Below, piece by piece: positions 1-6,013 of a DNA stretch of 20,435 bases. Made by a program: the position numbers and the translations under genes. Source of the stretch: an uncultured Clostridia bacterium (lineage in GTDB: Bacteria > Bacillota_A > Clostridia > TANB77 > CAG-508); assembly GCA_947624715.1 (NCBI GenBank), contig CANQLO010000032.1, positions 1-20,435 on the forward strand, given 5' to 3'. Under the pieces are notes generated by a model. That model ran no database searches. It was not told where the DNA came from and worked only from the letters and a program-made list of their open reading frames with translations. Within the stretch, counting starts at the first letter, position 1; each line of letters begins with the position of its first letter.

Positions 1-19
1 AATTTTTAATAAAGATTTG

Positions 20-51
20 TGCCTTCCGAAGACGTAGCGTCAGCGAAGGCA
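20..51. repeat. GC-rich palindromic hairpin at the window edge
   Basis: The arms TGCCTTC (20-26) and GAAGGCA (45-51) are perfectly complementary, and inside them GACG (31-34) pairs with CGTC (38-41) around a 3-nt loop. It is much richer in G+C than the surrounding DNA and ends at the AAGGAAGG ribosome-binding site of the XRE gene. It could be the end of a repeat element, a terminator without a T-run, or a 5' UTR hairpin affecting translation. The sequence does not decide between these. Confidence 0.5.
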
Positions 52-59
52 AGGAAGGA

Positions 60-327
60 ATGAGATTAAAAATGAAAAATTCTAGAAAAAACGAAATCAA
101 AAATGTGATTGGAGAAAAAATAAGATATTATAGAAAATTAAACAATTATAGTTATACTAGATTATCAAATGAGCTAATGTTGTTGGGTATAGGTATACCT
201 TGGCATTCAATATATGACATCGAAAAAGGAAAAAGAACAGTAGTAGATTATGAAATATGTCGGTTTAGCAAAATGCTTTCATATTACTCCTAATGAATTA
301 TTACAAGACTACGTTGATAAAATATAG
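60..327 (+). pseudogene. XRE-family helix-turn-helix regulator, frameshifted near its 3' end
   Basis: The protein begins like a Cro/CI (XRE) DNA-binding domain: an opening helix with GEKIRYYRKLNNYS, a middle segment and the typical SIYDIEKGKRTV recognition region, about 70 residues in total. Such proteins are cytoplasmic repressors. The initial frame stops at 291-293. One base later the +1 frame continues naturally (A-K-C-F-H-I-T-P-N-E-L-L) to a stop at 325-327, which is the normal end of this domain. An extra A at about 267 would explain the break. Starts at 60 and 72 are both possible; the AAGGAAGG site lies almost against 60 and is better spaced for 72. The break may be real or a sequence error. 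No target operator is visible. Confidence 0.75.
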
Positions 328-464
328 TATTATTAAAATAATACGAAATACTGAAAGTTTTATAAAATTAAAATTTAGCATTAAATGTAAAAAATAATAT
401 CTATCAAAATTTGTAAAAAATTTTGGAAGTAAATATTGATTTTTACAAATTCCAATGTTATTAT

Positions 465-473
465 TGTTATAAT
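465..473 (+). promoter_or_regulatory. Extended -10 promoter for the 496 gene
   Basis: TGt followed by TATAAT (468-473) lies a short distance before the AAAGGAGGG ribosome-binding site (481-489). There is no good -35 at 17 bp; TTTACA at 442-447 is too far at 20 bp. The leader would be very short. The rest of the 328-495 gap holds nothing else recognisable. Confidence 0.5.
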
Positions 474-495
474 AAATTAAAAAGGAGGGTTTTTT

Positions 496-1122
496 ATGGA
501 CAAGAAAAAAGTAATCACCATAGTTATTATTTGTATTCTACTAATATTATGTATTTTAGCAGTTATCTTTGGTAGAAAATTAGTGATTTTAGGTAAAATA
601 TCAAAAGCAAATGATTTATTTAATTCAAATAATTATTACTACTCTTTTTACCTTAATGAGGACAAAACAGAAAAATGTGAAGTCTATTATAAAGACGGAA
701 AGAAGCTAGAAAAAATTACTCAAAATAATGATGTGACATCAGTAAAATGGATTGATGAAAAAAATAATGAAGGAATTGTTTTAGATCCATCTTCACAAAA
801 AAAGGATTCTGTATCAAAGAATAATATATCATTTTCATCTGACAAAATTATTAGCGATACATTAGATTTTATATTATCAAATAAATTTAAAAGTGCTATC
901 AACTTTTCTATAAAAGAAGTAGAAAATGATGGAAAAAATTATTACAAATTAGTAGTTAAAGTTTCAGGAGTTTCAAGTAATGAATATTATTTTGACAAGG
1001 AAACAGGAAAAATAGAAAAAATAAAATATTCAAGTAGCTTAGTTTTAATGGATGAAATTGAAACAAATAGTGTTACAGATAATGATGTAAAAGAACCAAA
1101 TTTAGAAGATTATGTTGCTTAA
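496..1122 (+). CDS. Membrane-anchored extracytoplasmic protein, LolA-like fold suspected
   Basis: The 208-residue product has a short basic start, one hydrophobic helix at about residues 5-27, then a hydrophilic domain likely outside the membrane. There is no lipobox cysteine in lipoprotein context. The domain has the alternating pattern of Firmicutes proteins with a LolA/LppX-like half-barrel: NNYYYSFYLNEDKTEKCEVYYKDGK early, then GKNYYKLVVKV and YYFDKETGKIEKIKYSS late, the last resembling the substrate-cradle strands of that fold. This family assignment is inference from pattern only. The start is secure (AAAGGAGGG six bases upstream), and a strong terminator follows, so it is probably a single-gene unit. 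No partner gene is evident. Confidence 0.7.
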   Translation: MDKKKVITIVIICILLILCILAVIFGRKLVILGKISKANDLFNSNNYYYSFYLNEDKTEKCEVYYKDGKKLEKITQNNDVTSVKWIDEKNNEGIVLDPSSQKKDSVSKNNISFSSDKIISDTLDFILSNKFKSAINFSIKEVENDGKNYYKLVVKVSGVSSNEYYFDKETGKIEKIKYSSSLVLMDEIETNSVTDNDVKEPNLEDYVA

Positions 1123-1148
1123 AGTAATTTTACTAATTATATTTACAT

Positions 1149-1193
1149 AAAATTGTATTTTTTATGAAATAATAAAAAATACAATTTTTTTTT
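1149..1193 (+). terminator. Intrinsic terminator after the 496 gene
   Basis: A perfect 17-bp stem (1149-1165 with 1172-1188) closes a 6-nt loop and runs into a T tract. The stem is almost all A/T apart from one G-C pair. Its symmetry means it could also act on the minus strand. Confidence 0.8.
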
Positions 1194-1203
1194 ATAAAAG
1201 TAC

Positions 1204-1237
1204 AAAAATATCCAAAAATTCCAAAAACATACAAAAA
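1204..1237. promoter_or_regulatory. Four helically phased A-tracts (predicted bent DNA)
   Basis: Runs of five A begin at 1204, 1214, 1223 and 1233, that is at steps of 10, 9 and 10 bp, separated by pyrimidine-containing spacers. A-tracts repeated at the helical period are known to curve DNA. The block lies just upstream of the TATAAT at 1272, where curved DNA commonly helps promoters. Confidence 0.55.
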
Positions 1238-1269
1238 CATCCAATTTTATAACAGATGAAAAAATTGGG

Positions 1270-1277
1270 TGTATAAT
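1270..1277 (+). promoter_or_regulatory. Probable -10 element (TG-TATAAT) for the secreted-protein gene
   Basis: TATAAT at 1272-1277 is preceded directly by TG, with only a weak -35 (around 1247-1254). Transcription would start near 1284, giving a leader of about 100 nt that contains the hairpin at 1307-1330 and the left inverted repeat. Confidence 0.45.
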
Positions 1278-1306
1278 ATAGTAAAATAATATATTAAATT
1301 ACTTTA

Positions 1307-1334
1307 ATATTAGTCCACTAAGACTGATATTTTT
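1307..1334 (+). terminator. Terminator-like hairpin in the leader of the 1382 gene
   Basis: ATATTAGTC (1307-1315) pairs with GACTGATAT (1322-1330) with one U-G pair and a 6-nt loop, followed by four T. Between the promoter and the gene it could act as an attenuator. It could equally be a weak terminator protecting the gene from upstream transcription. Confidence 0.4.
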
Positions 1335-1340
1335 GTAATA

Positions 1341-1357
1341 GAGAGGTTCAATCTAAA
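1341..1357 (+). repeat. Left copy of a perfect 17-bp inverted repeat
   Basis: GAGAGGTTCAATCTAAA here is the exact reverse complement of 1884-1900. Together they enclose only the secreted-protein gene. The bases just outside read ATA on both sides, which would fit a 3-bp target duplication, but three bases in AT-rich DNA is weak evidence. Confidence 0.75.
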
Positions 1358-1381
1358 TACAAACAACGAGAGGAGAATATT

Positions 1382-1840
1382 ATGAGCATTATCAAACGGG
1401 TAACCTCATTGATTTTGGCTCTGGTACTTGCAATGTCGTTTTCGACATTTGCATTTGCTGCCGAACCAGTAGCACAAGTGGCAAGTTCCACGGAAGTGGG
1501 CGATGTTTCGCCGAGAGCAACAGACCAACTGCTGGATATGTGGATAAATCAGCAGACAAAGACAACATCAACTAGGAGTTCTTTCACTGTGCTTGGGACT
1601 CTGCAACAGAGAATGTGGGTTCAGATCTCTGTGAATGAACCCTGTACTCTTTACGTTGGGTTGGAAGACTCAAACGGAAAAACTCTAGGAACTGAAGCTA
1701 TGACGATGACCTATGCGGGAACATTCACATATGATTTGAATCCAGCATATCTGGGTGCAGGATCGTATACGATGTTCTATTTCTTTAACAAAAGTGGAGT
1801 AACCTACGATCTGCTTTTCTTTGCAACATCACCGTACTAA
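1382..1840 (+). CDS. Small secreted protein with Sec signal peptide, function unknown
   Basis: The 152-residue protein opens with a basic start, a hydrophobic core (LILALVLAMSFSTFAFA) and an AFA|AEP signal-peptidase-I site near residue 27. The mature part is about 125 residues: a short low-complexity linker, then alternating hydrophobic and polar stretches such as TLYVGLEDSNGK, GTFTYDLNPAYLGAGSYTM and YDLLFF that suggest a beta-sandwich. There is no cysteine pair and no catalytic motif I recognise. The start is well supported by GAGAGGAG upstream. Base composition is clearly more GC-rich than its neighbours and codon choice differs, so recent transfer is likely. The gene sits alone between a 17-bp inverted repeat and ends before a GC-rich hairpin. 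A surface or competition factor is possible, but nothing shows it. Confidence 0.75.
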   Translation: MSIIKRVTSLILALVLAMSFSTFAFAAEPVAQVASSTEVGDVSPRATDQLLDMWINQQTKTTSTRSSFTVLGTLQQRMWVQISVNEPCTLYVGLEDSNGKTLGTEAMTMTYAGTFTYDLNPAYLGAGSYTMFYFFNKSGVTYDLLFFATSPY

Positions 1841-1883
1841 GACAGAGAAGTATAAAAGCTTTGTTCGCAACTAAAACATAACC

Positions 1884-1900
1884 TTTAGATTGAACCTCTC
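1884..1900 (-). repeat. Right copy of the 17-bp inverted repeat
   Basis: TTTAGATTGAACCTCTC is the exact reverse complement of 1341-1357, 527 bases away. It could be the end of a non-autonomous mobile cassette. Alternatively it could let the 5' and 3' untranslated parts of the mRNA pair. Confidence 0.75.
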
Positions 1901-1902
1901 AT

Positions 1903-1931
1903 ATGACAGGCATTGTGTAAATGCCTGTCAT
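1903..1931 (+). terminator. Terminator-like hairpin after the secreted-protein gene
   Basis: ATGACAGGCATT (1903-1914) pairs perfectly with AATGCCTGTCAT (1920-1931) over a 5-nt loop, two bases beyond the right inverted repeat. The T tract is poor (TTTCAATT), so termination strength is uncertain. Its GC content matches the gene and it probably arrived with it. Confidence 0.6.
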
Positions 1932-2049
1932 TTCAATTAACTTAAAGGGTAAAACACGGGTTATAATTATTAAAAAGATTAGAATAGAAATTTATATTAT
2001 GTTAATTAGCTTGCTAGCTTGATAAAAATTTTGAAAATCAAAATAATGA

Positions 2050-2316
2050 AAATACGGAATATTATATATAATAAATAAAGATGAAAGATATATACCATAT
2101 TCAGCAATTAACCAAGTAAAAAGAGGTAGTTATTTAGGTTATATTGGAGCTGATAAAACAAATGAAATATATACTTTTAGACAATATTCACAAAATGAAT
2201 GGTTAATACATTATTCAAATGGAAAAGCAATGCTTTTCAAAGAACAAAATACAACAAATATACCAGATAATTTAACATCTGTTAATGATAAAATAAGAAT
2301 GTACAAAAATGATTAA
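2050..2316 (+). pseudogene. Orphan C-terminal coding fragment
   Basis: An open frame of about 88 codons runs from a stop at 2047-2049 to a stop at 2314-2316, with no usable start: the first in-frame ATG is at about 2230. The encoded text is protein-like (GSYLGYIGADKTNEIYTF, NEWLIHYSNGKAMLFKEQN) and suggests the tail of a beta-rich domain. I do not recognise the family. The N-terminal part is missing, and the last codons overlap the sequence that begins the neighbouring IS21 element, so the fragment is probably a gene truncated on one or both sides. The bases 1932-2049 before it hold nothing recognisable. Confidence 0.45.
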
Positions 2317-2347
2317 ACTTTAATGATCAAAAATGTACATTCTTTTT
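2296..2347 (+). terminator. Hairpin with T-run, overlapping the probable left end of the IS21 element
   Basis: AGAATGTACA (2296-2305) pairs with TGTACATTCT (2334-2343), with further partial pairing inside, followed by TTTTT. It could stop transcription entering the element. The TGTACA at 2300 and the repeated CAAAAATG words are also compatible with the terminal repeats of an IS21-family element, so 2300 is a candidate IS boundary. Confidence 0.5.
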
Positions 2348-2395
2348 AATTATGTTATACTTACATTTATGTAAAAATGAATGGAGGTATACACA

Positions 2396-3607
2396 GTGAA
2401 AGATTTAGAAAAATTATTACAGGAGGTTACAATATATAAAATGAGTAATATAAAACCAAATTATTCAGAGTTAGCAAGAATACATAATTGTGATAAAAGG
2501 ACAATAAAAGAATATTTTAAAGATAATAAGCAAGTAAAGGAAAGAAAAAAAGAAGTTTCAAAATTAGATAAATATAAAGAAGAAATACAACTAAAACTTT
2601 CAATACCAGGGGTTACAGTTTCGGGAATTTATCAATATTTAAAAGATAAATATAAAAATGAAGATGTTGGTAGTGCATCAAATTTGAGAGCATATGTTAC
2701 AAAAAATAAATTACGAGAAAAAAAGAACAATGAATTTCATCCAAGATATGAGACAGAATACGGAAAACAAATGCAATTTGATTGGAAAGAAAATATAACA
2801 TTAAAAAATAAACAAGGAGAAATATATACATTCAATGTATTTTCAGCAATATTGTGTGCAAGTAGATTCCATATATTTATATATAGTAAAAATAAAACAA
2901 GAATAGATGTAGAAAGATGCTTAGTAAATACATTTGAGATTATAGGAGGAATTCCAGAAGAGATATTAACAGATAATATGAGTAGTATTGTAAATATGTA
3001 AACACATGAATTTGATAAGGAATTTAAAAATTTTTCAAAAGATATGGGTACAAAACCAAGAAAATGCAAAGTAAGACATGCTTATACAAAAGGAAAAGTT
3101 GAATCATCAAACAGATTTATAAATTGGATAAAACCATATGAAGGAGATTTTGAAACAGAAGGAGATTTAATAAAAATTATACAGGAAATAATGAGAAAGG
3201 CAAATAATCAAGTAAATGATACAACAGGAGTACCACCATTAATGCTATATGAAAAAGAAAGAGAATATCTTAAACCATTACCGAATGAGAAATTAATGAA
3301 TGAATATAAAAATGATACAATCAGCACAACAGTATCAAATTCAGCATTAATTTATTATAAAGGAATAAGATATTCTGTGAGCCCCGAGTATATAAATAAA
3401 ACAGTATATTTAACACAAATCGGAAGTCAACTCTATATATATTATAACAAAAATTTAATAAAAGAACATAGAATTTCAGAAAAAAAGATAAATTATGATG
3501 AAGAAGATTATATATTAGGGTTAAAAGAAATCATGCAAAAAGCAGATGAAGAAGAAATAGAAAAGCAAGCAAAAAAACAATTAGAAATAATAGGGAAAAT
3601 ATTATAG
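2396..3607 (+). pseudogene. istA: IS21-family transposase IstA with an in-frame TAA
   Basis: This encodes the DDE transposase of an IS21-type element. It has an N-terminal helix-turn-helix (NYSELARIHNCDKRTIKEYF), then the integrase core with FDWKE (first Asp), ILTDN (second Asp) and GKVESSNRF (Glu), so all three catalytic acids are present. The GTG at 2396 is the likely start: GGAGGT at 2383-2388 lies seven bases before it, whereas the ATG at 2381 has none. The frame is interrupted only by TAA at 2999-3001, after which the same frame resumes at once (THEFDKEFKNF) and runs to 3607, about 400 codons in all, the usual IstA size. One substitution would restore it. The partner istB is reduced to a stub, so the element cannot move by itself. 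Confidence 0.88.
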
Positions 3608-3621
3608 AAAAGAGGTAAAAA

Positions 3622-3646
3622 ATGAGTAATTATAATAAATTAATAG
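3622..3646 (+). pseudogene. istB: IstB stub (first codons only)
   Basis: Fifteen bases after istA, an ATG preceded by AGAGGT starts MSNYNKLI, the usual opening of the IstB ATPase helper. Similarity ends after about eight codons, where the sequence becomes the tail of an IS3-family orfB. The rest of istB and the right end of the IS21 element are missing, consistent with an IS3 insertion followed by deletion. Confidence 0.55.
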
Positions 3647-3851
3647 ATCCACAATGCCATATTAAAAAAAGAAGAAGTAAATTTAAAAGAGTATGAAACA
3701 TTTGAAGAAGCAAAAAAAGGCAATATTTGAATTTATAGAAGGATGGTATAATAGAAAAAGAATACACTCTGCAATAAATTATCAAATACCTTATGAAGTA
3801 GAAAAAATATCAGCATAAAATTTACACGATTTTGTGTCCAAAAACTTGACA
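3647..3851 (+). mobile_element. 3' remnant of an IS3-family (IS150-like) element
   Basis: The frame from 3647 reads NAILKKEEVNLKEYETFEEA, then after an extra G at 3719 continues in the next frame as IFEFIEGWYNRKRIHSAINY to a stop at 3816-3818. This is the C-terminal end of an IS3-type OrfB integrase, including the YNxxRxHSA block. It is followed by TGTCCAAAAACTTGACA (3835-3851), which matches the terminal inverted repeat style of IS150-group elements, ending in CA. The left end and most of orfB are absent. It has thus lost its mobility and carries a frameshift. Confidence 0.8.
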
Positions 3852-3854
3852 TAG

Positions 3855-4214
3855 ATCCAAAAAAGAGGCTTTTTGTTTTTAAAAAATGGTAATTTTATAC
3901 ACGCCACAAGTTTTAATTCAAGATTTCAAAAACTATGTAAAAGTGCAGATATTAGAGTTTATAAAAAAAAGGAACAAAAAAAAAGTGGAAGAAAAACAAA
4001 AAGAATATATCAATGCAATATTACTAAAAGTAGGGTTAATACACATATGTTAAGACATACTTTTGCAACTAGATGTATAGAAAATGGTGTTAGTCCAGTA
4101 GTTCTTCAAAGAATATTAGGACATAAAGATATTCAAGTAACTTTGAACACATATACAAGCGTATTTAATGAATTTAAAGAAAAAGAAATTGATAAAATTA
4201 ACTCTATTTTTTAA
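3855..4214 (+). pseudogene. Tyrosine recombinase/integrase, C-terminal half only
   Basis: This is the catalytic end of a phage/ICE-type tyrosine integrase: HMLRHTFATR (His and second Arg), the GHKDIQVTLNTY box and the nucleophile Tyr in NTYTSVF. The first catalytic Arg and the whole core-binding domain are missing. The open frame extends back to 3855, immediately after the IS3 inverted repeat, and reads smoothly as integrase (KRGFLFLKNGNFIHATSF). The element therefore cut the gene exactly there. A TTG at 3873 could be called a start but is almost surely not one. The gene presumably once belonged to an integrated element now largely lost. Confidence 0.85.
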
Positions 4215-4228
4215 AATAGAGTTTTTTT
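4200..4228 (+). terminator. Intrinsic terminator overlapping the integrase stop codon
   Basis: AACTCTATTTT and AAAATAGAGTT form a near-perfect palindrome with the stop codon in its centre, followed by seven T. Confidence 0.75.
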
Positions 4229-4507
4229 AAAATACATACAAATAATTGAAATTTTTAATAAAATATGATATATTAAACAAAGTTAGAACATAGAGCAAAT
4301 AATTTAAAAGATTTTAATAAGTTTTAATAAATTGAATGGCGTAGCATTAAAGTAGCATTTTTTGAAAGTGAGAAAATAAGCTAAACAGTAGTAAACAAGC
4401 ACATTACACAAAATTAGCATATTTGTTCAATGAAACCACTTTCAGACCATCAATAGATAACAAAAGTTATTAAATAAAAAACAAAAATAGAAAGGTAAAT
4501 TGTTTTA
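4229..4507. other. Non-coding gap with degraded sequence
   Basis: No intact gene is seen. The stretch around 4316-4352 can be read, with one frameshift, as N-K-L-N-G-V-A-L-K-V-A, which resembles the tail of some integrases, so it may be another decayed end. A 20-bp direct repeat copy lies at 4314-4333, and GAAAGTG (4364-4370) is repeated inverted as CACTTTC (4437-4443). Confidence 0.3.
4314..4333 (+). repeat. 20-bp direct repeat, copy 1
   Basis: TTAATAAGTTTTAATAAATT occurs here and again at 4871-4890, flanking the broken PemK-like gene. It is pure A/T apart from one G, so chance recurrence or slippage is possible. It is noted because an integrase remnant is adjacent. Confidence 0.45.
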
Positions 4508-4874
4508 ATGAAAGAAGAATTAAGCGATTTTTTAAAAACAGCATATAAATATGGTAAAGTTAAAGATGTAAAAGAAGCATTTGACGAATACCCAGTTGAA
4601 GAGGAATGGCATAAAGGAAAAATCGAAAATATATTAAAAGAAGAAGAGGAATCTTATAAAATAAATTATGAGATTGGTGACATTGTATTTGTAAAAGAAT
4701 ATACCTATTCCGATGGTAAGATTGGTGAAAAATAAAGATAGTATAGTAAAAACGGATGTAATATATAAAATTTTAAATGAACAAATACTATTTAGGATTG
4801 GCAAAGTAGATAATGAAAAAATAGAAGAATATAAGAAAAGCTTTTATAATAATTTAAAAACTAATAATGATTAA
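4508..4874 (+). pseudogene. PemK/MazF-like toxin gene with internal deletion and frameshift
   Basis: The first frame (4508-4735) gives a short helical N-terminus with FDEYPVEEEWHKG followed by YKINYEIGDIVFVKEYTYSDGKIGE, which looks like the opening strand of a PemK/MazF-type barrel (GDIVFV). It then stops. In the +1 frame from 4731 the text continues as NKDSIVKTDVIYKILNEQ and LFRIGKVDNEKIEEY to a stop at 4872-4874, resembling the end of the same kind of protein. The central part, including the usual RNA-binding loop, seems deleted. MazF-family proteins are mRNA endonucleases, but the family call here is from pattern memory. No antitoxin gene is visible upstream. The product would be inactive. 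Confidence 0.5.
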
Positions 4875-4890
4875 TAAGTTTTAATAAATT
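4871..4890 (+). repeat. 20-bp direct repeat, copy 2
   Basis: This is identical to 4314-4333 and overlaps the stop codon of the broken PemK-like gene. Confidence 0.45.
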
Positions 4891-4943
4891 TACTTTGAAT
4901 ATGAAAAATCTGGAAATAAAAAAGAAAAATATAATTAAAATAC

Positions 4944-4972
4944 TTGAAAAATCATACAGAATATGATATAAT
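4944..4972 (+). promoter_or_regulatory. Strong sigma-A-type promoter for the 5048 gene
   Basis: TTGAAA (4944-4949), a 17-bp spacer and TATAAT (4967-4972), with TGa just before the -10. The expected start near 4979 gives a leader of about 70 nt ending in AAGGAGGT (5032-5039). Confidence 0.75.
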
Positions 4973-5047
4973 ATAAAGTGCTGTAATGTGTAGAAAAAAC
5001 ATGAAGCAATTAATCCAATAAAATAATTTTTAAGGAGGTATGTCTTA

Positions 5048-5872
5048 ATGAAAGCAGTAAAAGTACAACGAATCAATCTTCCAACTGAGGCCGAGAACAT
5101 CCGGGTAAATATCAAAGGTAATAAAGGTAATATTGTAGAAATTATCTATGATATCAGCGAGGATGCATTGGAAGCCAACAAACCCAACAAACCGGAGGAA
5201 ACAAAGGGAAGTCCGGAATGGTTGGATAAGTACTTCCCAATTGTAAGGGCAAGCACATTGTCGCTTGAAGATGAAATCTTCAAGCATGTTCCGGAGACTG
5301 ATAACCAGAGAAAGTTTAAGGAACGACTTCTAAAAGTAATGAAAGGTTCAAAATTAGAGGACTTCAGGGCACAGGTAATGGACCCGTCGGTTGATAATAA
5401 TGATTTGATCTATTACAAGCAAGGCGGAAAACCAGAGTTCCGGAGACCTGCCAGATGGTGGGAGAAGGAAGCCAAGGAATTTTTACCCGAAAAAGGTAGC
5501 CGTTTAGGATTTACTGAGGAAAGAATTCTTTTCCTTGCAATGCTCATAAAAGAACTCAATAATGAATTGGGTTATAGTGTAAGCAAGTCATGGAAACTTG
5601 TATGTGACCAAAGCAGAGAAATTGGTCACTACATAGATTCCAAAGGAGATTTCGGTGACTATGAAGCCGCCGGAAGCAGAAGGATTGGTCGTTGGTACGA
5701 CTTAGCAAACTTCTGCAAGATCACAAAGAATGGTAAAGCAAATAGTTTGTCTCTGGTTGGAGGTGCTTATGTGTATTGTGGCGCCAATTTACCACTGGCC
5801 AACGTGTTTAGAGACTGGAATCCGGACAGAGGGCACGACGACTCTGTAGGTTGGATTGTACTGTCCGTATAA
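5048..5872 (+). CDS. Unrecognised 274-residue protein, probably acquired
   Basis: I do not recognise this protein. It has no signal peptide or membrane helix, so it is probably cytoplasmic. The first 50 residues are strand-rich (RVNIKGNKGNIVEIIYDIS). A charged linker and a helical middle follow (SPEWLDKYFPIVRASTLSLEDEI to about 150, then FTEERILFLAMLIKELN). The C-terminus is Gly/aromatic-rich: VGGAYVYCGANLPLAN, then DDSVGWIVLSV at the very end. That tail vaguely recalls the GG...GWR/GFR endings of formylglycine-enzyme/C-type-lectin folds, but the match is too weak to assign. The start is certain (AAGGAGGT eight bases upstream), and the gene has its own promoter and terminator. Its higher GC and different codon use from its neighbours suggest transfer as a single-gene module. 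Confidence 0.7.
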   Translation: MKAVKVQRINLPTEAENIRVNIKGNKGNIVEIIYDISEDALEANKPNKPEETKGSPEWLDKYFPIVRASTLSLEDEIFKHVPETDNQRKFKERLLKVMKGSKLEDFRAQVMDPSVDNNDLIYYKQGGKPEFRRPARWWEKEAKEFLPEKGSRLGFTEERILFLAMLIKELNNELGYSVSKSWKLVCDQSREIGHYIDSKGDFGDYEAAGSRRIGRWYDLANFCKITKNGKANSLSLVGGAYVYCGANLPLANVFRDWNPDRGHDDSVGWIVLSV

Positions 5873-5885
5873 GTAATACTGCAAA

Positions 5886-5928
5886 AACAAAAAAGAGGTT
5901 CTTAAATTTACGAATCTCTTTTTTGTTT
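5886..5928 (+). terminator. Intrinsic terminator after the 5048 gene
   Basis: AACAAAAAAGAGGTTC (5886-5901) pairs with 5912-5927 with one G-U pair, and a T-rich run lies within and after the right arm. Confidence 0.8.
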
Positions 5929-5970
5929 GTATCAATAAAAATTTAATAATTAGATATTTAATAAAAACAA

Positions 5971-6012
5971 GCAAATAGACAGAAAAACAAGAGTTTTTCT
6001 GTCTATATTTGC
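5971..6012 (-). terminator. Terminator of the SleB-type gene
   Basis: GCAAATAGACAGAAAAAC (5971-5988) pairs with 5993-6012 except for a 2-nt bulge. Read on the minus strand it follows the stop codon at once and is followed by a T-rich stretch. Confidence 0.75.
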
Positions 6013-6013
6013 G

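Noticed and set aside
1200..1260. CRISPR-like short repeats
   Set aside because: The units are 9-10 bp A-tracts without spacers of constant length; they fit phased bending, not a CRISPR array. No CRISPR array was seen anywhere in the window.
2999..3001. Stop-codon reassignment (TAA in istA, TAG in the GNAT gene)
   Set aside because: Both codons serve as normal terminators of other genes in the window, for example TAA after tsaD and galE and TAG after hisZG-neighbouring transketolase frames, so decay or error is simpler.
3873..4214. Intact integrase with a TTG start
   Set aside because: The first catalytic Arg and the N-terminal half are missing, and the open frame runs back to the IS3 end with integrase-like text, so this is a truncation.
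5740..5872. Variable-region protein of a diversity-generating retroelement
   Set aside because: The GG...GW tail raised the idea, but there is no reverse transcriptase and no template repeat in the window, and the likeness is only a few residues.
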